Assembly (NCBI GenBank): GCA_051646185.1
Contig: JBOFCS010000121.1
Location: 1 to 8,121 of the forward strand
Origin: JBOFCS01 sp051646185
GTDB lineage: Bacteria; Actinomycetota; Actinomycetes; Mycobacteriales; Mycobacteriaceae
DNA: 8,121 nt
Direction of reading: 5' to 3'
Part shown: piece after piece, positions 1-6,620 of the stretch
Layout: each line of letters begins with the position of its first letter
Position numbering within the stretch: position 1 is the stretch's first letter
Position numbers and translations under genes: made by a program
The notes under the pieces: model-generated
What the model saw: only the letters and a program-made list of their open reading frames with translations
Told to the model about the DNA's origin: nothing
Database searches by the model: none

Positions 1-120
1 ATCCATAATAACCGCACCAACCGCTGGATTCGGAGCTGTAGTCCCCCGCACTTGTTCTGAGGCCTGCAAAGCCAAAAGCATTGCAGACAAAAGAATTTCT
101 TCCTTTACGATAGAATTCAT
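1..120 (-). CDS. ribD: Riboflavin biosynthesis protein RibD, N-terminal fragment (deaminase domain start)
   Basis: This is the first 40 codons of a gene that runs off the left edge. RibD is usually a bifunctional cytosolic enzyme: an N-terminal zinc deaminase removes the amino group from the pyrimidine intermediate made by GTP cyclohydrolase II, and a C-terminal reductase reduces its ribose. Visible here is the family's N-terminal helix followed by GTTAPNPAVGAVIMD (residues 26-40), which matches the conserved RGTTxPNPxVGAVIVD opening of the deaminase fold. The zinc-binding HAE and PCxxxGxxxPC motifs would lie beyond the edge. I chose the ATG at 120 because it overlaps the rpe stop codon as ATGA, suggesting translational coupling. 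A TTG at 90 preceded by AAGGAAG, or an ATG at 81, are alternatives that would give a start nearer the family's usual length. Identity is well supported; the reductase domain is assumed, not seen. Confidence 0.85.
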   Translation of the reverse strand, partial: MNSIVKEEILLSAMLLALQASEQVRGTTAPNPAVGAVIMD

Positions 121-794
121 AGCGTCAAATGGGCAGAAGCTTGCGCGGCACGTTCTCGCAAGGCTCGCAGTGCCGCTTCAGGGTTTTCTTTGCCGTATAT
201 CGCTGAACCGGCAACAAAACAATCCACCCCAGCTTCAGCAGCTTGCTCAATGGTGTCACTATTGATGCCACCATCAATTTCGATAATTAAATTTAATTCT
301 GAAGAATCAACGAGTTTCCTCACCGCCTTTACTTTGTGAAGAACACTTGACATAAATGACTGACCTCCAAAGCCAGGTTCCACACTCATAATCAACAACG
401 TGTCAAATTCCGTTAAAATCTCTAGATAAGGATCAATTAGCGTGCCCGGCTTAATGCTTAAGCCTGCTTTAGCTCCAGCAGCTCGGATATCACGAGCCAC
501 TGCAATCGGATTCTCCGACGCTTCGGCATGAAAGGTCACATTGTATGCGCCAGCTTCAGCGTATGGAGGCGCCCACCGAGCCGGGTCTTCGATCATCAGG
601 TGACAGTCCAAAGGAATGTCGGTGGCCTTAAGCAGACTCTGCACCACCGGTAACCCTAAAGTCAGGTTTGGGACAAAGTGTGCATCCATAACATCCACAT
701 GAAGCCAGTCCGCCCCAGTTACCGACTGAGCTTCCTGTGCTAGTCGAGCAAAATCGGCAGATAAAATTGATGGCGCAATCATCGGAGCAGACAT
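117..794 (-). CDS. rpe: Ribulose-phosphate 3-epimerase
   Basis: A 225-residue protein, the normal length for Rpe. It interconverts D-ribulose 5-phosphate and D-xylulose 5-phosphate in the cytosolic pentose phosphate pathway, as a metal-dependent TIM barrel. All key elements are visible: IAPSILSADF at residues 6-15, the HVDVMD motif (H32, D34, metal ligands, D34 also catalytic), CHLMI with H65, SVEPGFGGQ at 137-145 (phosphate and active-site loop), and IEIDGGI with D174, the second catalytic aspartate. The start at 794 gives MSAPMIAPSIL, typical of relatives; the ATG at 782 would still leave the fold intact. There is no clear Shine-Dalgarno sequence in the 15 nt after the rsmB stop, so translation probably depends on termination at rsmB. 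Its stop overlaps the ribD start. The supply of pentose phosphate upstream of riboflavin synthesis gives a loose metabolic link with ribD. Confidence 0.97.
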   Translation of the reverse strand: MSAPMIAPSILSADFARLAQEAQSVTGADWLHVDVMDAHFVPNLTLGLPVVQSLLKATDIPLDCHLMIEDPARWAPPYAEAGAYNVTFHAEASENPIAVARDIRAAGAKAGLSIKPGTLIDPYLEILTEFDTLLIMSVEPGFGGQSFMSSVLHKVKAVRKLVDSSELNLIIEIDGGINSDTIEQAAEAGVDCFVAGSAIYGKENPEAALRALRERAAQASAHLTL

Positions 795-809
795 GGCGGT
801 AAGTCTAGT

Positions 810-2285
810 TCAGTTCTTGCGCAGAGCTGACATAAACATTGCGTCTGTTCCCTGCCGATGCGGCCATAACTGAATATGCGGACCAGACCCTAACTCAGGA
901 ACCTCAGGCAACAATTCCCTGGTATCAAGCTGCGTTACCTCATATCTGCGTACCGCATCAGCAACTACAGCTACAGTCTCAGAAATATGCGGTGAACAAG
1001 TTGAATACAAAATAACGCCGCCAGGGCGCGTTAATTCAATGGCAGAAGCAAGTAACTCTCGTTGCAGTTTTACTAATTGAGAAACGTCAGCAGGCTGACG
1101 CCTCCACCGCGCTTCTGGCCTTCGACGCAAAGCACCAAGTCCAGTACACGGTGCATCCACCAAGACTCGGTCAAAACCAGGTTGCAAACCAGTATCTCGA
1201 CCATCAACGCAATGTACGACCACCGGAAGGTCTTTAGTTGTTTTACGAACCAGTTCCGCCCGATGCTCAGTTGGCTCCACAGCATCAACCTGCGCCTGGG
1301 CAATACTTGCCAAAGCCCCAAGCAGAGCGGCCTTACCGCCAGGACCAGCACACAAATCCAACCATCGACCTGTATCTGGGCCGATCAAAACAGACCTGGC
1401 CAATGCATAAGCCACGAGTTGGCTACCCTCATCTTGAACCGCCGCCAAACCTTCGCGAACCACATCAAGACGCCCCGGATCGCCACCATCGAGATATACC
1501 GCATAGGGCGAATACCTGCCTAGTTCTCCACCAGTAACTAGAGCAAGTTCTTCCGCAGAAATCTCTCCTGGCCTGGCTACAAGATGCACCGCAGGGCGTG
1601 AATCATCGGCGATGAGAGCGCGTTCCAACTCTCCAGCCTGCTCACCGAGTGCATCAGCAAATGCTTGTGCAATCCACCTTGGGTGTGCATGGACAAAAGC
1701 TAGGGACCCCAAAGGGTCTTTACTTACCGAAGGGGCAAGGGTTTGCACCCACTGCTCCTGAGTTTTCTCAGATACCCTACGCAGCACCGCATTAACAAAA
1801 CCTGAACGGCCAGAGCCATATTCGGATCGAGCAAGATCTACTGAAGTTGATACCGCAGCATGCGAACTCACTCTGGTGCGCAATAGTTGGTAAGTCCCTA
1901 ACCGCAAAATATCCAGCAGCCCCCCATCAATCTCGGCAACCGACCTACCGGCACACTGTTCCAACACAGCATCTAACAGACCTTGTGCACGGCAGGCCCC
2001 ATAGGCTAATTCAGTAGCAAATGCCGCATCACGACCATTGATACCACGCTCTCGCAATAAACCAGGTAACACTAAGTTTGCATAAGCATCACGTTCCCGA
2101 ACAGCCCGAAGTACATCCCTAGCTGCTACTCTGGCCTTGTCTCCCACAGCTGCCGAACCCAAAGATTGATCTAAAGATTTTTTTGATTCCGCAACTTTGC
2201 GGTGACCTATATCTTTGCGGTGCCGTGAATCTTTGCCACTTCTGGAGTGATCTGCCGAGTTATTTGACCGCTTCGACTCAGTCAT
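810..2285 (-). CDS. rsmB: 16S rRNA (cytosine-5-)-methyltransferase RsmB (Fmu/Sun) with basic N-terminal extension
   Basis: This enzyme uses S-adenosylmethionine to methylate a cytosine of 16S rRNA (C967 in E. coli numbering). From the ATG at 2285 the protein has 491 residues. Residues 1-48 are a low-complexity Ser/Lys/Arg/His-rich tail. Residues about 51-175 form a NusB-like RNA-binding domain. The rest is the Rossmann methyltransferase, with DLCAGPGGK at 310-318 (SAM motif I), LVDAPCTGLG at 375-384 with C380, and YSTCSPHISET at 427-437 with C430, the two cysteines used in catalysis and product release in this family. The C-terminal WPHRQGTDAMFMS is also typical. I chose the start at 2285 because its ATG overlaps the fmt stop as ATGA; an in-frame ATG at 2327 inside fmt would only lengthen the tail. 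The odd part is a hexapeptide repeat in the tail (listed separately). Confidence 0.95.
   Translation of the reverse strand: MTESKRSNNSADHSRSGKDSRHRKDIGHRKVAESKKSLDQSLGSAAVGDKARVAARDVLRAVRERDAYANLVLPGLLRERGINGRDAAFATELAYGACRAQGLLDAVLEQCAGRSVAEIDGGLLDILRLGTYQLLRTRVSSHAAVSTSVDLARSEYGSGRSGFVNAVLRRVSEKTQEQWVQTLAPSVSKDPLGSLAFVHAHPRWIAQAFADALGEQAGELERALIADDSRPAVHLVARPGEISAEELALVTGGELGRYSPYAVYLDGGDPGRLDVVREGLAAVQDEGSQLVAYALARSVLIGPDTGRWLDLCAGPGGKAALLGALASIAQAQVDAVEPTEHRAELVRKTTKDLPVVVHCVDGRDTGLQPGFDRVLVDAPCTGLGALRRRPEARWRRQPADVSQLVKLQRELLASAIELTRPGGVILYSTCSPHISETVAVVADAVRRYEVTQLDTRELLPEVPELGSGPHIQLWPHRQGTDAMFMSALRKN
2187..2240 (-). repeat. Three-unit 18-nt degenerate tandem repeat in the rsmB N-terminal tail
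   Basis: Read on the minus strand, three consecutive 18-nt units encode SGKDSR, HRKDIG and HRKVAE (RsmB residues 16-33). The second and third share the 10-mer CACCGCAAAG exactly 18 nt apart, and the first shares GGCAAAGAT-type sequence in the same phase. The next 18 nt (SKKSLD) keeps a lysine at the third position but little DNA similarity. The unit is six codons, so copy-number change would stay in frame. It likely arose by slippage in a disordered, RNA-contacting tail; that role is inference. Confidence 0.6.
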
Positions 2286-3229
2286 CGGGCCAGCGCTCCT
2301 ATCTGTATTCGAGCGCCTCTTGCCCAATCGCTCGCTGGCATCATCTTCTTTCCTTGTGGCTGAAGCAATTCCAGCCGTATAGCTTCAGTAGTCGTGCCAA
2401 CATAAAGATTTTTTTTGGTGCTCACGATCTGCCCTGGCGGAATGGCTAAACCGGGATCTAACTCTGGAATAAATTCCGCGATACTCGCCGAGCCAATTTT
2501 TACTCTTAGCTGGTCGATATATGTCCAAGCACCGGGAAAAGGCGTAACTGAACGGATATGCCGATCAACAACCATCGCTGATTGATTCCAATTAATACGC
2601 GCTGACTCAACAGAAATTTTGGGTGCAATACTCACCCCTTCCGCTGATTGCGGCACCGGAACCAACACTCCAGTCGCTAGTCCATCAAGAGTAGACTCCA
2701 ATAGCTGTGCGCCTGAATCTGCAAGTCTATCAAGAAGATCCCCAGAATTATCGGTCGGGAGTACCCGCTCAGTAACCACACCAAAAACCGGACCAGTGTC
2801 TAAACCCTGCTCAATTCTAAAAGTGCTCACACCCGTCACTTCATCACCTGCCGCAATTGCGGCCTGCACGGGGGCTGCCCCACGCCAAGCAGGCAGTAAA
2901 GAAAAATGCAGATTAATCCAGCCGTGGGTAGGAATATCGAGAATCTGCGTTGGCAGTAAGGCACCATAGGCCACCACTGGGCAGCAATCCGGAGCTAATC
3001 TGACGACCTCAGCAATAAAACTCGGATCAGCAGCCGAGCTGGGCGCCAAAACCGGAATCGCATGCTGATCAGCAAGTTGCGCTACCGGGGAGCGAGAAAC
3101 CTTGCGTCCACGCCCAGCAACAGCATCTGGACGAGTAATCACCGCAATGATCTCATGCTCACTGGAATCAATGAGTCGCTGCAAAGACGGTATCGCAACG
3201 GCCGGAGTGCCAGCAAAAATAATACGCAT
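2282..3229 (-). CDS. fmt: Methionyl-tRNA formyltransferase
   Basis: Fmt transfers a formyl group from 10-formyltetrahydrofolate to methionyl-initiator tRNA, making fMet-tRNA for bacterial translation initiation. At 315 residues it is of normal length. The N-terminal catalytic domain starts MRIIFAGTP and contains INLHFSLLPAWRGAAP at 105-120, with N106 and H108, and LDTGPVF at 143-149 with D144; these are the family's catalytic triad. The C-terminal domain (about 205-315) carries the expected INWN and IRSVTPFPGAW segments. The ATG at 3229 is preferred over a GTG at 3244 because it begins at the conserved MRIIFAGTP and lies 1 nt after the def stop. No good Shine-Dalgarno sequence precedes it, so it looks coupled to def translation, which matters because def carries a premature stop. 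Its own stop overlaps the rsmB start as ATGA. The gene appears intact. Confidence 0.97.
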   Translation of the reverse strand: MRIIFAGTPAVAIPSLQRLIDSSEHEIIAVITRPDAVAGRGRKVSRSPVAQLADQHAIPVLAPSSAADPSFIAEVVRLAPDCCPVVAYGALLPTQILDIPTHGWINLHFSLLPAWRGAAPVQAAIAAGDEVTGVSTFRIEQGLDTGPVFGVVTERVLPTDNSGDLLDRLADSGAQLLESTLDGLATGVLVPVPQSAEGVSIAPKISVESARINWNQSAMVVDRHIRSVTPFPGAWTYIDQLRVKIGSASIAEFIPELDPGLAIPPGQIVSTKKNLYVGTTTEAIRLELLQPQGKKMMPASDWARGARIQIGALAR

Positions 3230-3230
3230 C

Positions 3231-3758
3231 TCAGCTACCCACACCAGATACTGTTGGATCGGTCATACCAAACCAGGGAGCCTGACGAATAAACTTCATT
3301 GCTTCCTTACGTACTTGTGGTTCAAGGTGATCGATAAAAAGCACTCCATCAAGATGATCAGTCTCATGCTGAATACAGCGGGCTAAAATTTCTGTGCCCT
3401 CCACCGTGATCGGCTCACCGTACTGCGAAAATCCCTGTGCAAGCACTCGAAAATATCGTCGGCACTCAGCACGAAAACCGGGGATGGACAAACAACCTTC
3501 TGCTCCAACTTGTTCCTGATCATTAACGGCAGTCCAGTGTGGGTTAACCAGATGCCCTGCAGCACCACCACAGTTCTAGGTAAACACTCGCAACCCAACA
3601 CCAATTTGTGGAGCTGCAAGACCAGCACCACCTTGTTCGCGCATGGTCTCCGCTAGATCGGAAACCAACTTATGAAGTTCTTTGTCAAAGCTAGTCACTT
3701 CCACTGCGGCCGATCGAAGAACCGGATCACCAAAAAGTCGGATTGGTTGTACAGTCAC
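3231..3758 (-). pseudogene. def: Peptide deformylase interrupted by an in-frame amber codon (putative pseudogene or readthrough gene)
   Basis: Peptide deformylase removes the formyl group from the N-terminal methionine of new proteins. The frame from the GTG at 3758 to the TGA at 3233-3231 spans 175 codons, with one TAG at codon 61 (3578-3576). Before it are 60 residues including motif 1, GAGLAAPQ at 44-51. After it, in the same frame, come GHLVNP, motif 2 EGCLS at 87-91 (metal ligand C89), and motif 3 HETDH at 131-135 (ligands H131 and H135, catalytic E132). There is no frameshift and no loss of motifs. The codon sits in FT-stop-NC, where actinobacterial relatives read F-x-Y-D/N-C, so a tyrosine codon changed at its third base is the simplest explanation. 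A product ending at residue 60 would lack every metal ligand. No ATG or ribosome binding site was seen that would restart translation upstream of motif 2; a TTG inside motif 2 would lose C89. The GTG start has only a weak upstream GGGA. Confidence 0.9.
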
Positions 3759-3810
3759 CGTCCCAGTCTAGAGTCAGTCTTCATTTCACTGATCGTTGAC
3801 GCCATCCCCT

Positions 3811-4446
3811 TTAGCGTGGCGGCTCTGAGCTTTCACTCATATCACCGGCAAGTATCCGAAAAATATTTTTCCGAGCTTCCACTAAAACCTCAGCAGCCAT
3901 AGCTAATTGACCCACAGTGCCTATTGACGCTACCTGTCCAGTTGCACCAATCAGCGCAGCAGCAGCAACACGTAAATTCATCACATCAACACCAACCCCT
4001 TCAGTTACCTCACTAAACGGATCAGCTAACTCTGCTTCTTCCTTGGCAACGTAATTCTTGCCCAATTCGGTTAACCGAGCAGTTTTACGACCTTCAATGC
4101 GCTCGATACGAATGAGGCCTTCATCTTCCAATTGAGCTAAAGCTGGGTAAACCGATCCAGGACTTGGTTTCCACACCCCATGGCTTCGTTCAGTGATTTC
4201 TCGAATAAGTTGATATCCGTGCATGGGTTCCTCCGCCAGTAAAATGAGAACCGCAGCCCGCACATCTCCGCGGCGACCCCGACCCCGACGATATTGGTTG
4301 CTTGTGGAAAATTCTCTTCGGTACACATCAGCATCCAGGCCTAAGGCCCCCGCATCGAGCCCGATAAGGGAAACCTGCTTTGTGTTGCGCCGACTAGTCC
4401 GACGACTCCGATGCGGTCGGCCATTATCCGGGAATGCAGGGTTCAT
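3811..4446 (-). CDS. PadR-family transcriptional regulator with basic N-terminal extension
   Basis: A 211-residue DNA-binding protein. Residues about 61-135 form the PadR-type winged helix: DVRAAVLILLAEEPMHGYQL (61-80) is the characteristic first helices with the MHGY signature, followed by PSPGSVYPALAQLEDEGLI (recognition helix and wing approach) and IEGRKTARLTELGK (wing). Residues 150-200 are alanine-rich and probably helical, fitting the C-terminal dimerisation region of PadR proteins. Residues 1-60 are an extension rich in arginine (RRTSRR, RRGRGRRG), probably disordered. PadR proteins are usually repressors that respond to small molecules and often regulate themselves; the ligand and targets cannot be read from sequence. 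The ATG at 4446 follows an excellent ribosome binding site, GGAGGAG. The gene lies between priA and def with its own candidate promoter and operator, and def begins 52 nt after its stop, so readthrough into def-fmt is likely. Confidence 0.92.
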   Translation of the reverse strand: MNPAFPDNGRPHRSRRTSRRNTKQVSLIGLDAGALGLDADVYRREFSTSNQYRRGRGRRGDVRAAVLILLAEEPMHGYQLIREITERSHGVWKPSPGSVYPALAQLEDEGLIRIERIEGRKTARLTELGKNYVAKEEAELADPFSEVTEGVGVDVMNLRVAAAALIGATGQVASIGTVGQLAMAAEVLVEARKNIFRILAGDMSESSEPPR

Positions 4447-4450
4447 GCAA

Positions 4451-4460
4451 CTCTCCTCCT
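4451..4460 (-). promoter_or_regulatory. Strong ribosome binding site of the PadR-type gene
   Basis: Minus strand AGGAGGAGAG ends four bases before the ATG at 4446, placing the GGAGG core about 8 nt from the start. It is one of only two clear Shine-Dalgarno sequences in this window (the other precedes metK), and it fixes the start of the regulator gene despite the unusual N-terminal extension. Confidence 0.85.
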
Positions 4461-4472
4461 CTGTCTACGTTC

Positions 4473-4490
4473 ATATATAACGATATATCG
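4473..4490. promoter_or_regulatory. Candidate operator: CGATATATCG palindrome plus phased ATATAT repeat
   Basis: Positions 4481-4490 are the perfect 10-bp palindrome CGATATATCG. An ATATAT at 4473-4478 lies exactly 10 bp from the ATATAT in the palindrome (4483-4488), one helical turn apart. The palindrome overlaps the proposed -10 box, as expected for an autorepressor site. PadR proteins commonly bind AT-rich palindromes at their own promoters; that this one binds here is inference. Confidence 0.5.
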
Positions 4491-4508
4491 ACAATGCGTC
4501 GATGACAA
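4480..4508 (-). promoter_or_regulatory. Candidate sigma-70-type promoter for the PadR-type gene
   Basis: On the minus strand TTGTCA (4508-4503) is followed after 17 bp by TATCGT (4485-4480), a fair match to the -35/-10 pair with the optimal spacing. It lies between the priA stop and the regulator's ribosome binding site, with the transcription start expected near 4473. No experimental support; AT-rich sequence here makes chance matches possible. Confidence 0.5.
4487..4503. repeat. Inverted repeat ATCGAC-N5-GTCGAT in the padR promoter spacer
   Basis: ATCGAC at 4487-4492 and GTCGAT at 4498-4503 are perfect inverted copies separated by 5 nt (17 nt in total). They fall between the proposed -35 and -10 boxes and partly overlap the CGATATATCG palindrome. 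It may be a second half of the operator or a site for another regulator; chance cannot be excluded. Confidence 0.4.
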
Positions 4509-4532
4509 GAGCGGCTCTTTGGAAAAAGTTTC

Positions 4533-6569
4533 TCAGCCGATGTGCAATGGATCCATTTGCACACGAACCGGGAACTGCTCCTTGCGCGCACTGCGTACAG
4601 CCTGAGCTGCAGAAAGCGCCTCAGCAAGAGCTGCACCATAACCACGTGGCACTCGCAACAGTATTCGTTCTATCCGAGCTGAATCAGCATGAACAGCAAA
4701 AGGCATCCGGGAGCCATTGGGTAAATCTACCGGCCCGAGTATCTCCACCTCAGTCGATAGCTGCGCCGAATCAAGAATTTGCGCTATTCCCTCAGCGCTA
4801 CCATCAATTGCTGCCATATGAACAGCAGGAGGGAACCTCACCTCGGCCCGAGAACGCAGTTCAGCAGCCGCATGCCCTACCGGATCCCAGCGAACCAAGG
4901 ATTGCACCGTTGCCAGTTGCGAATCAGCAACAACCACCACTTGTCCCCCGACGCTGGCTGAGCAGACCAACGCGCTTGCCGACATCCAGCGCCTTAATGT
5001 TTCCTCCGAGGCACGAATATCAGCCCGACCAAGCAACGCCCAGGCATCCAGCAACAGCGCTGCTCCATAGCCACCAGGCATCGTCGGCTCAGTCCCTGGA
5101 GTGGACACCACTACCATTGGTCCCGCCTTAACTTCAGTAATCACTTCATCGCCACCACAGGTAAGAATGGGAACTCCAGGGAAAGCTCGACCCAATTCTT
5201 CAGCAGTTCTACGCGTACCAAATACCGATGCTCGTAAGGTCCTCGCAGCACAAGCTTTACACCGAAATGCTGTCTCAACAAAACCACACCAACGACACTG
5301 TGGGCTACCCGAGCCACTAACGCTCGACGCCATAATCGCCAGTGGACCATTGCAACGTCGACACCGCGCCGGAGTTCGACATTTAGTACACACCAGCGAA
5401 GGCACATAACCCCTCCTTGGCACTTGTACCAATACCCCAGTACCGGACTTTAACGCTGCCCTTGCTGCATCAAAGGCCACGGTAGGCAATCGTGCGGCAT
5501 GTGCAGCTGGGTCGCGCGATAAAGCAAAGTCACTGTCTTCTAAAGCAGTGATTCGTGGAGCAGCCGCCCGCAGCAGCTGTCTACTAGCAATAAGATCCTG
5601 GGCCCATCCTGTCTCAACTAATGACTGCGCCTCAACCGTACGAGCAAAACCACCAAGCAACGCTGCCGTACCGCTAGTATGCGCCCGCAAAAGAGCAACT
5701 TCACGGGCGTGCGGGTAGGGAGCCCTTGGCTCACTAAGGCTGTCATCCCCATCATCCCATAAGACCACTAAACCTAAATTGTGAATTGGAGCAAAAACTG
5801 CACTACGTGTTCCCACAACTATTTTCGCTTCGCCACGCAAAATTGAAAGCCATCGTCGATATCTAGCAGCGGGGCCAAGTCCCGCCGAAAGTGCCACTAC
5901 CTCAATATTTTTTGTCAAAAAAATGCATTTCTGATGAACCAAATCAAGATCTCGTTGATCTGGCACAATGATCAACGCGCCCCGTCCTTGCGAAGCAATT
6001 GCAACTGCAAGCTCAGCTAACCGTGCAGACCAATCTTCTCCAGGCAAAGCCTGCCATACTGCCCGTGGCGCACGTCCGGCTAACAGCGCAGCAAGATATT
6101 TTTCACCATAGACATAGCGCCTCCAACCTTCGCTATCGATAGCAGGATCAACAACTGACTCCAGTTCGGTTGCAACTCTTGACTGTTCAGCTTCAGCCTT
6201 AGCATGTCGCGGCGGAATTGCTAATCGAATAACATCTGCCCGAGTCCCGGCATACCTTGCCGCAACAGCAGAAACCAACTCACGTATTTCTGGAGTAAGT
6301 ACCTGCTCCTCAGATAACACACGATCAAGCCAAGCCAATTTTCCTTGATGTTCAGTTTTCTCTAGTCGATCAAGAATAATCCCGTCAACAAGTCGTCCAC
6401 CAAACCTAATTCGCACCCGAACCCCCGGTTGAGCTGCGATATCCTGATCTTGACTTACTTGGTAATCAAAATCCCTATCCAGGTGTGCAACTTGCAACAG
6501 AGGCAGAACTCGAGCGATTGCCAAGGTTGAAGCCCGAACCCGGTTCACCTTCGACTGTCCAGCGCTCAT
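4533..6569 (-). CDS. priA: PriA primosomal protein N', actinobacterial helicase-deficient type
   Basis: PriA recognises stalled replication forks and starts reassembly of the replisome. This 678-residue protein has the N-terminal 3'-DNA-binding domain (RVLPLLQVAHLDRDFDYQV, 20-38), a helicase-like core, and the zinc-binding insertion with four CxxC pairs at C394/C397, C403/C406, C425/C428 and C437/C440. VVGTRSAVFAP (251-261) and RCNGPL (405-410) are PriA hallmarks. The Walker A region (about 160-185) has no GxGKT-like loop, and the DEEH Walker B box is replaced by WDDGDDS (271-277), so ATP-driven unwinding is not expected. This degeneration is known for actinobacterial PriA and does not indicate a pseudogene. 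The ATG at 6569 lacks a good Shine-Dalgarno sequence; a GTG at 6548 is an alternative. The gene lies 51 nt after metK and is probably cotranscribed with it. Confidence 0.95.
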   Translation of the reverse strand: MSAGQSKVNRVRASTLAIARVLPLLQVAHLDRDFDYQVSQDQDIAAQPGVRVRIRFGGRLVDGIILDRLEKTEHQGKLAWLDRVLSEEQVLTPEIRELVSAVAARYAGTRADVIRLAIPPRHAKAEAEQSRVATELESVVDPAIDSEGWRRYVYGEKYLAALLAGRAPRAVWQALPGEDWSARLAELAVAIASQGRGALIIVPDQRDLDLVHQKCIFLTKNIEVVALSAGLGPAARYRRWLSILRGEAKIVVGTRSAVFAPIHNLGLVVLWDDGDDSLSEPRAPYPHAREVALLRAHTSGTAALLGGFARTVEAQSLVETGWAQDLIASRQLLRAAAPRITALEDSDFALSRDPAAHAARLPTVAFDAARAALKSGTGVLVQVPRRGYVPSLVCTKCRTPARCRRCNGPLAIMASSVSGSGSPQCRWCGFVETAFRCKACAARTLRASVFGTRRTAEELGRAFPGVPILTCGGDEVITEVKAGPMVVVSTPGTEPTMPGGYGAALLLDAWALLGRADIRASEETLRRWMSASALVCSASVGGQVVVVADSQLATVQSLVRWDPVGHAAAELRSRAEVRFPPAVHMAAIDGSAEGIAQILDSAQLSTEVEILGPVDLPNGSRMPFAVHADSARIERILLRVPRGYGAALAEALSAAQAVRSARKEQFPVRVQMDPLHIG

Positions 6570-6620
6570 AATAAAGGTTTAACAGATCGACCAAACCAGT
6601 AAATAAACACCTAAGAAAAC

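Noticed and set aside
3383..3631. An 82-codon minus-strand frame bridging the amber codon of def, suggesting a frameshift
   Set aside because: It is in another frame and its translation shows no deformylase motifs. The deformylase frame is continuous on both sides of the TAG, so the lesion is a nonsense codon, not a frameshift.
3755..3784. Ten-codon mini frame (ATG at 3784, TGA overlapping the def GTG start as GTGA) that might be a coupling leader peptide
   Set aside because: No ribosome binding site precedes it and such short frames are common by chance; conservation in relatives would be required.
4507..4519. AAGAGC-G-GCTCTT palindrome just after priA as a transcription terminator
   Set aside because: The stem is short, the loop is too tight to form fully, and no T-run follows on the minus strand.
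4502..5131. Long plus-strand open frame of 209 codons within priA, and other plus-strand frames over fmt and rsmB
   Set aside because: They lie antisense to strongly supported conserved genes, show no recognisable domain, and have no ribosome binding site or conserved motif; they are frame shadows.
6576..6597. GGTTT-N12-AAACC hairpin between metK and priA
   Set aside because: A five-base AT-rich stem with a large loop is not a credible terminator or riboswitch, and the AT-rich gap makes chance pairing likely.
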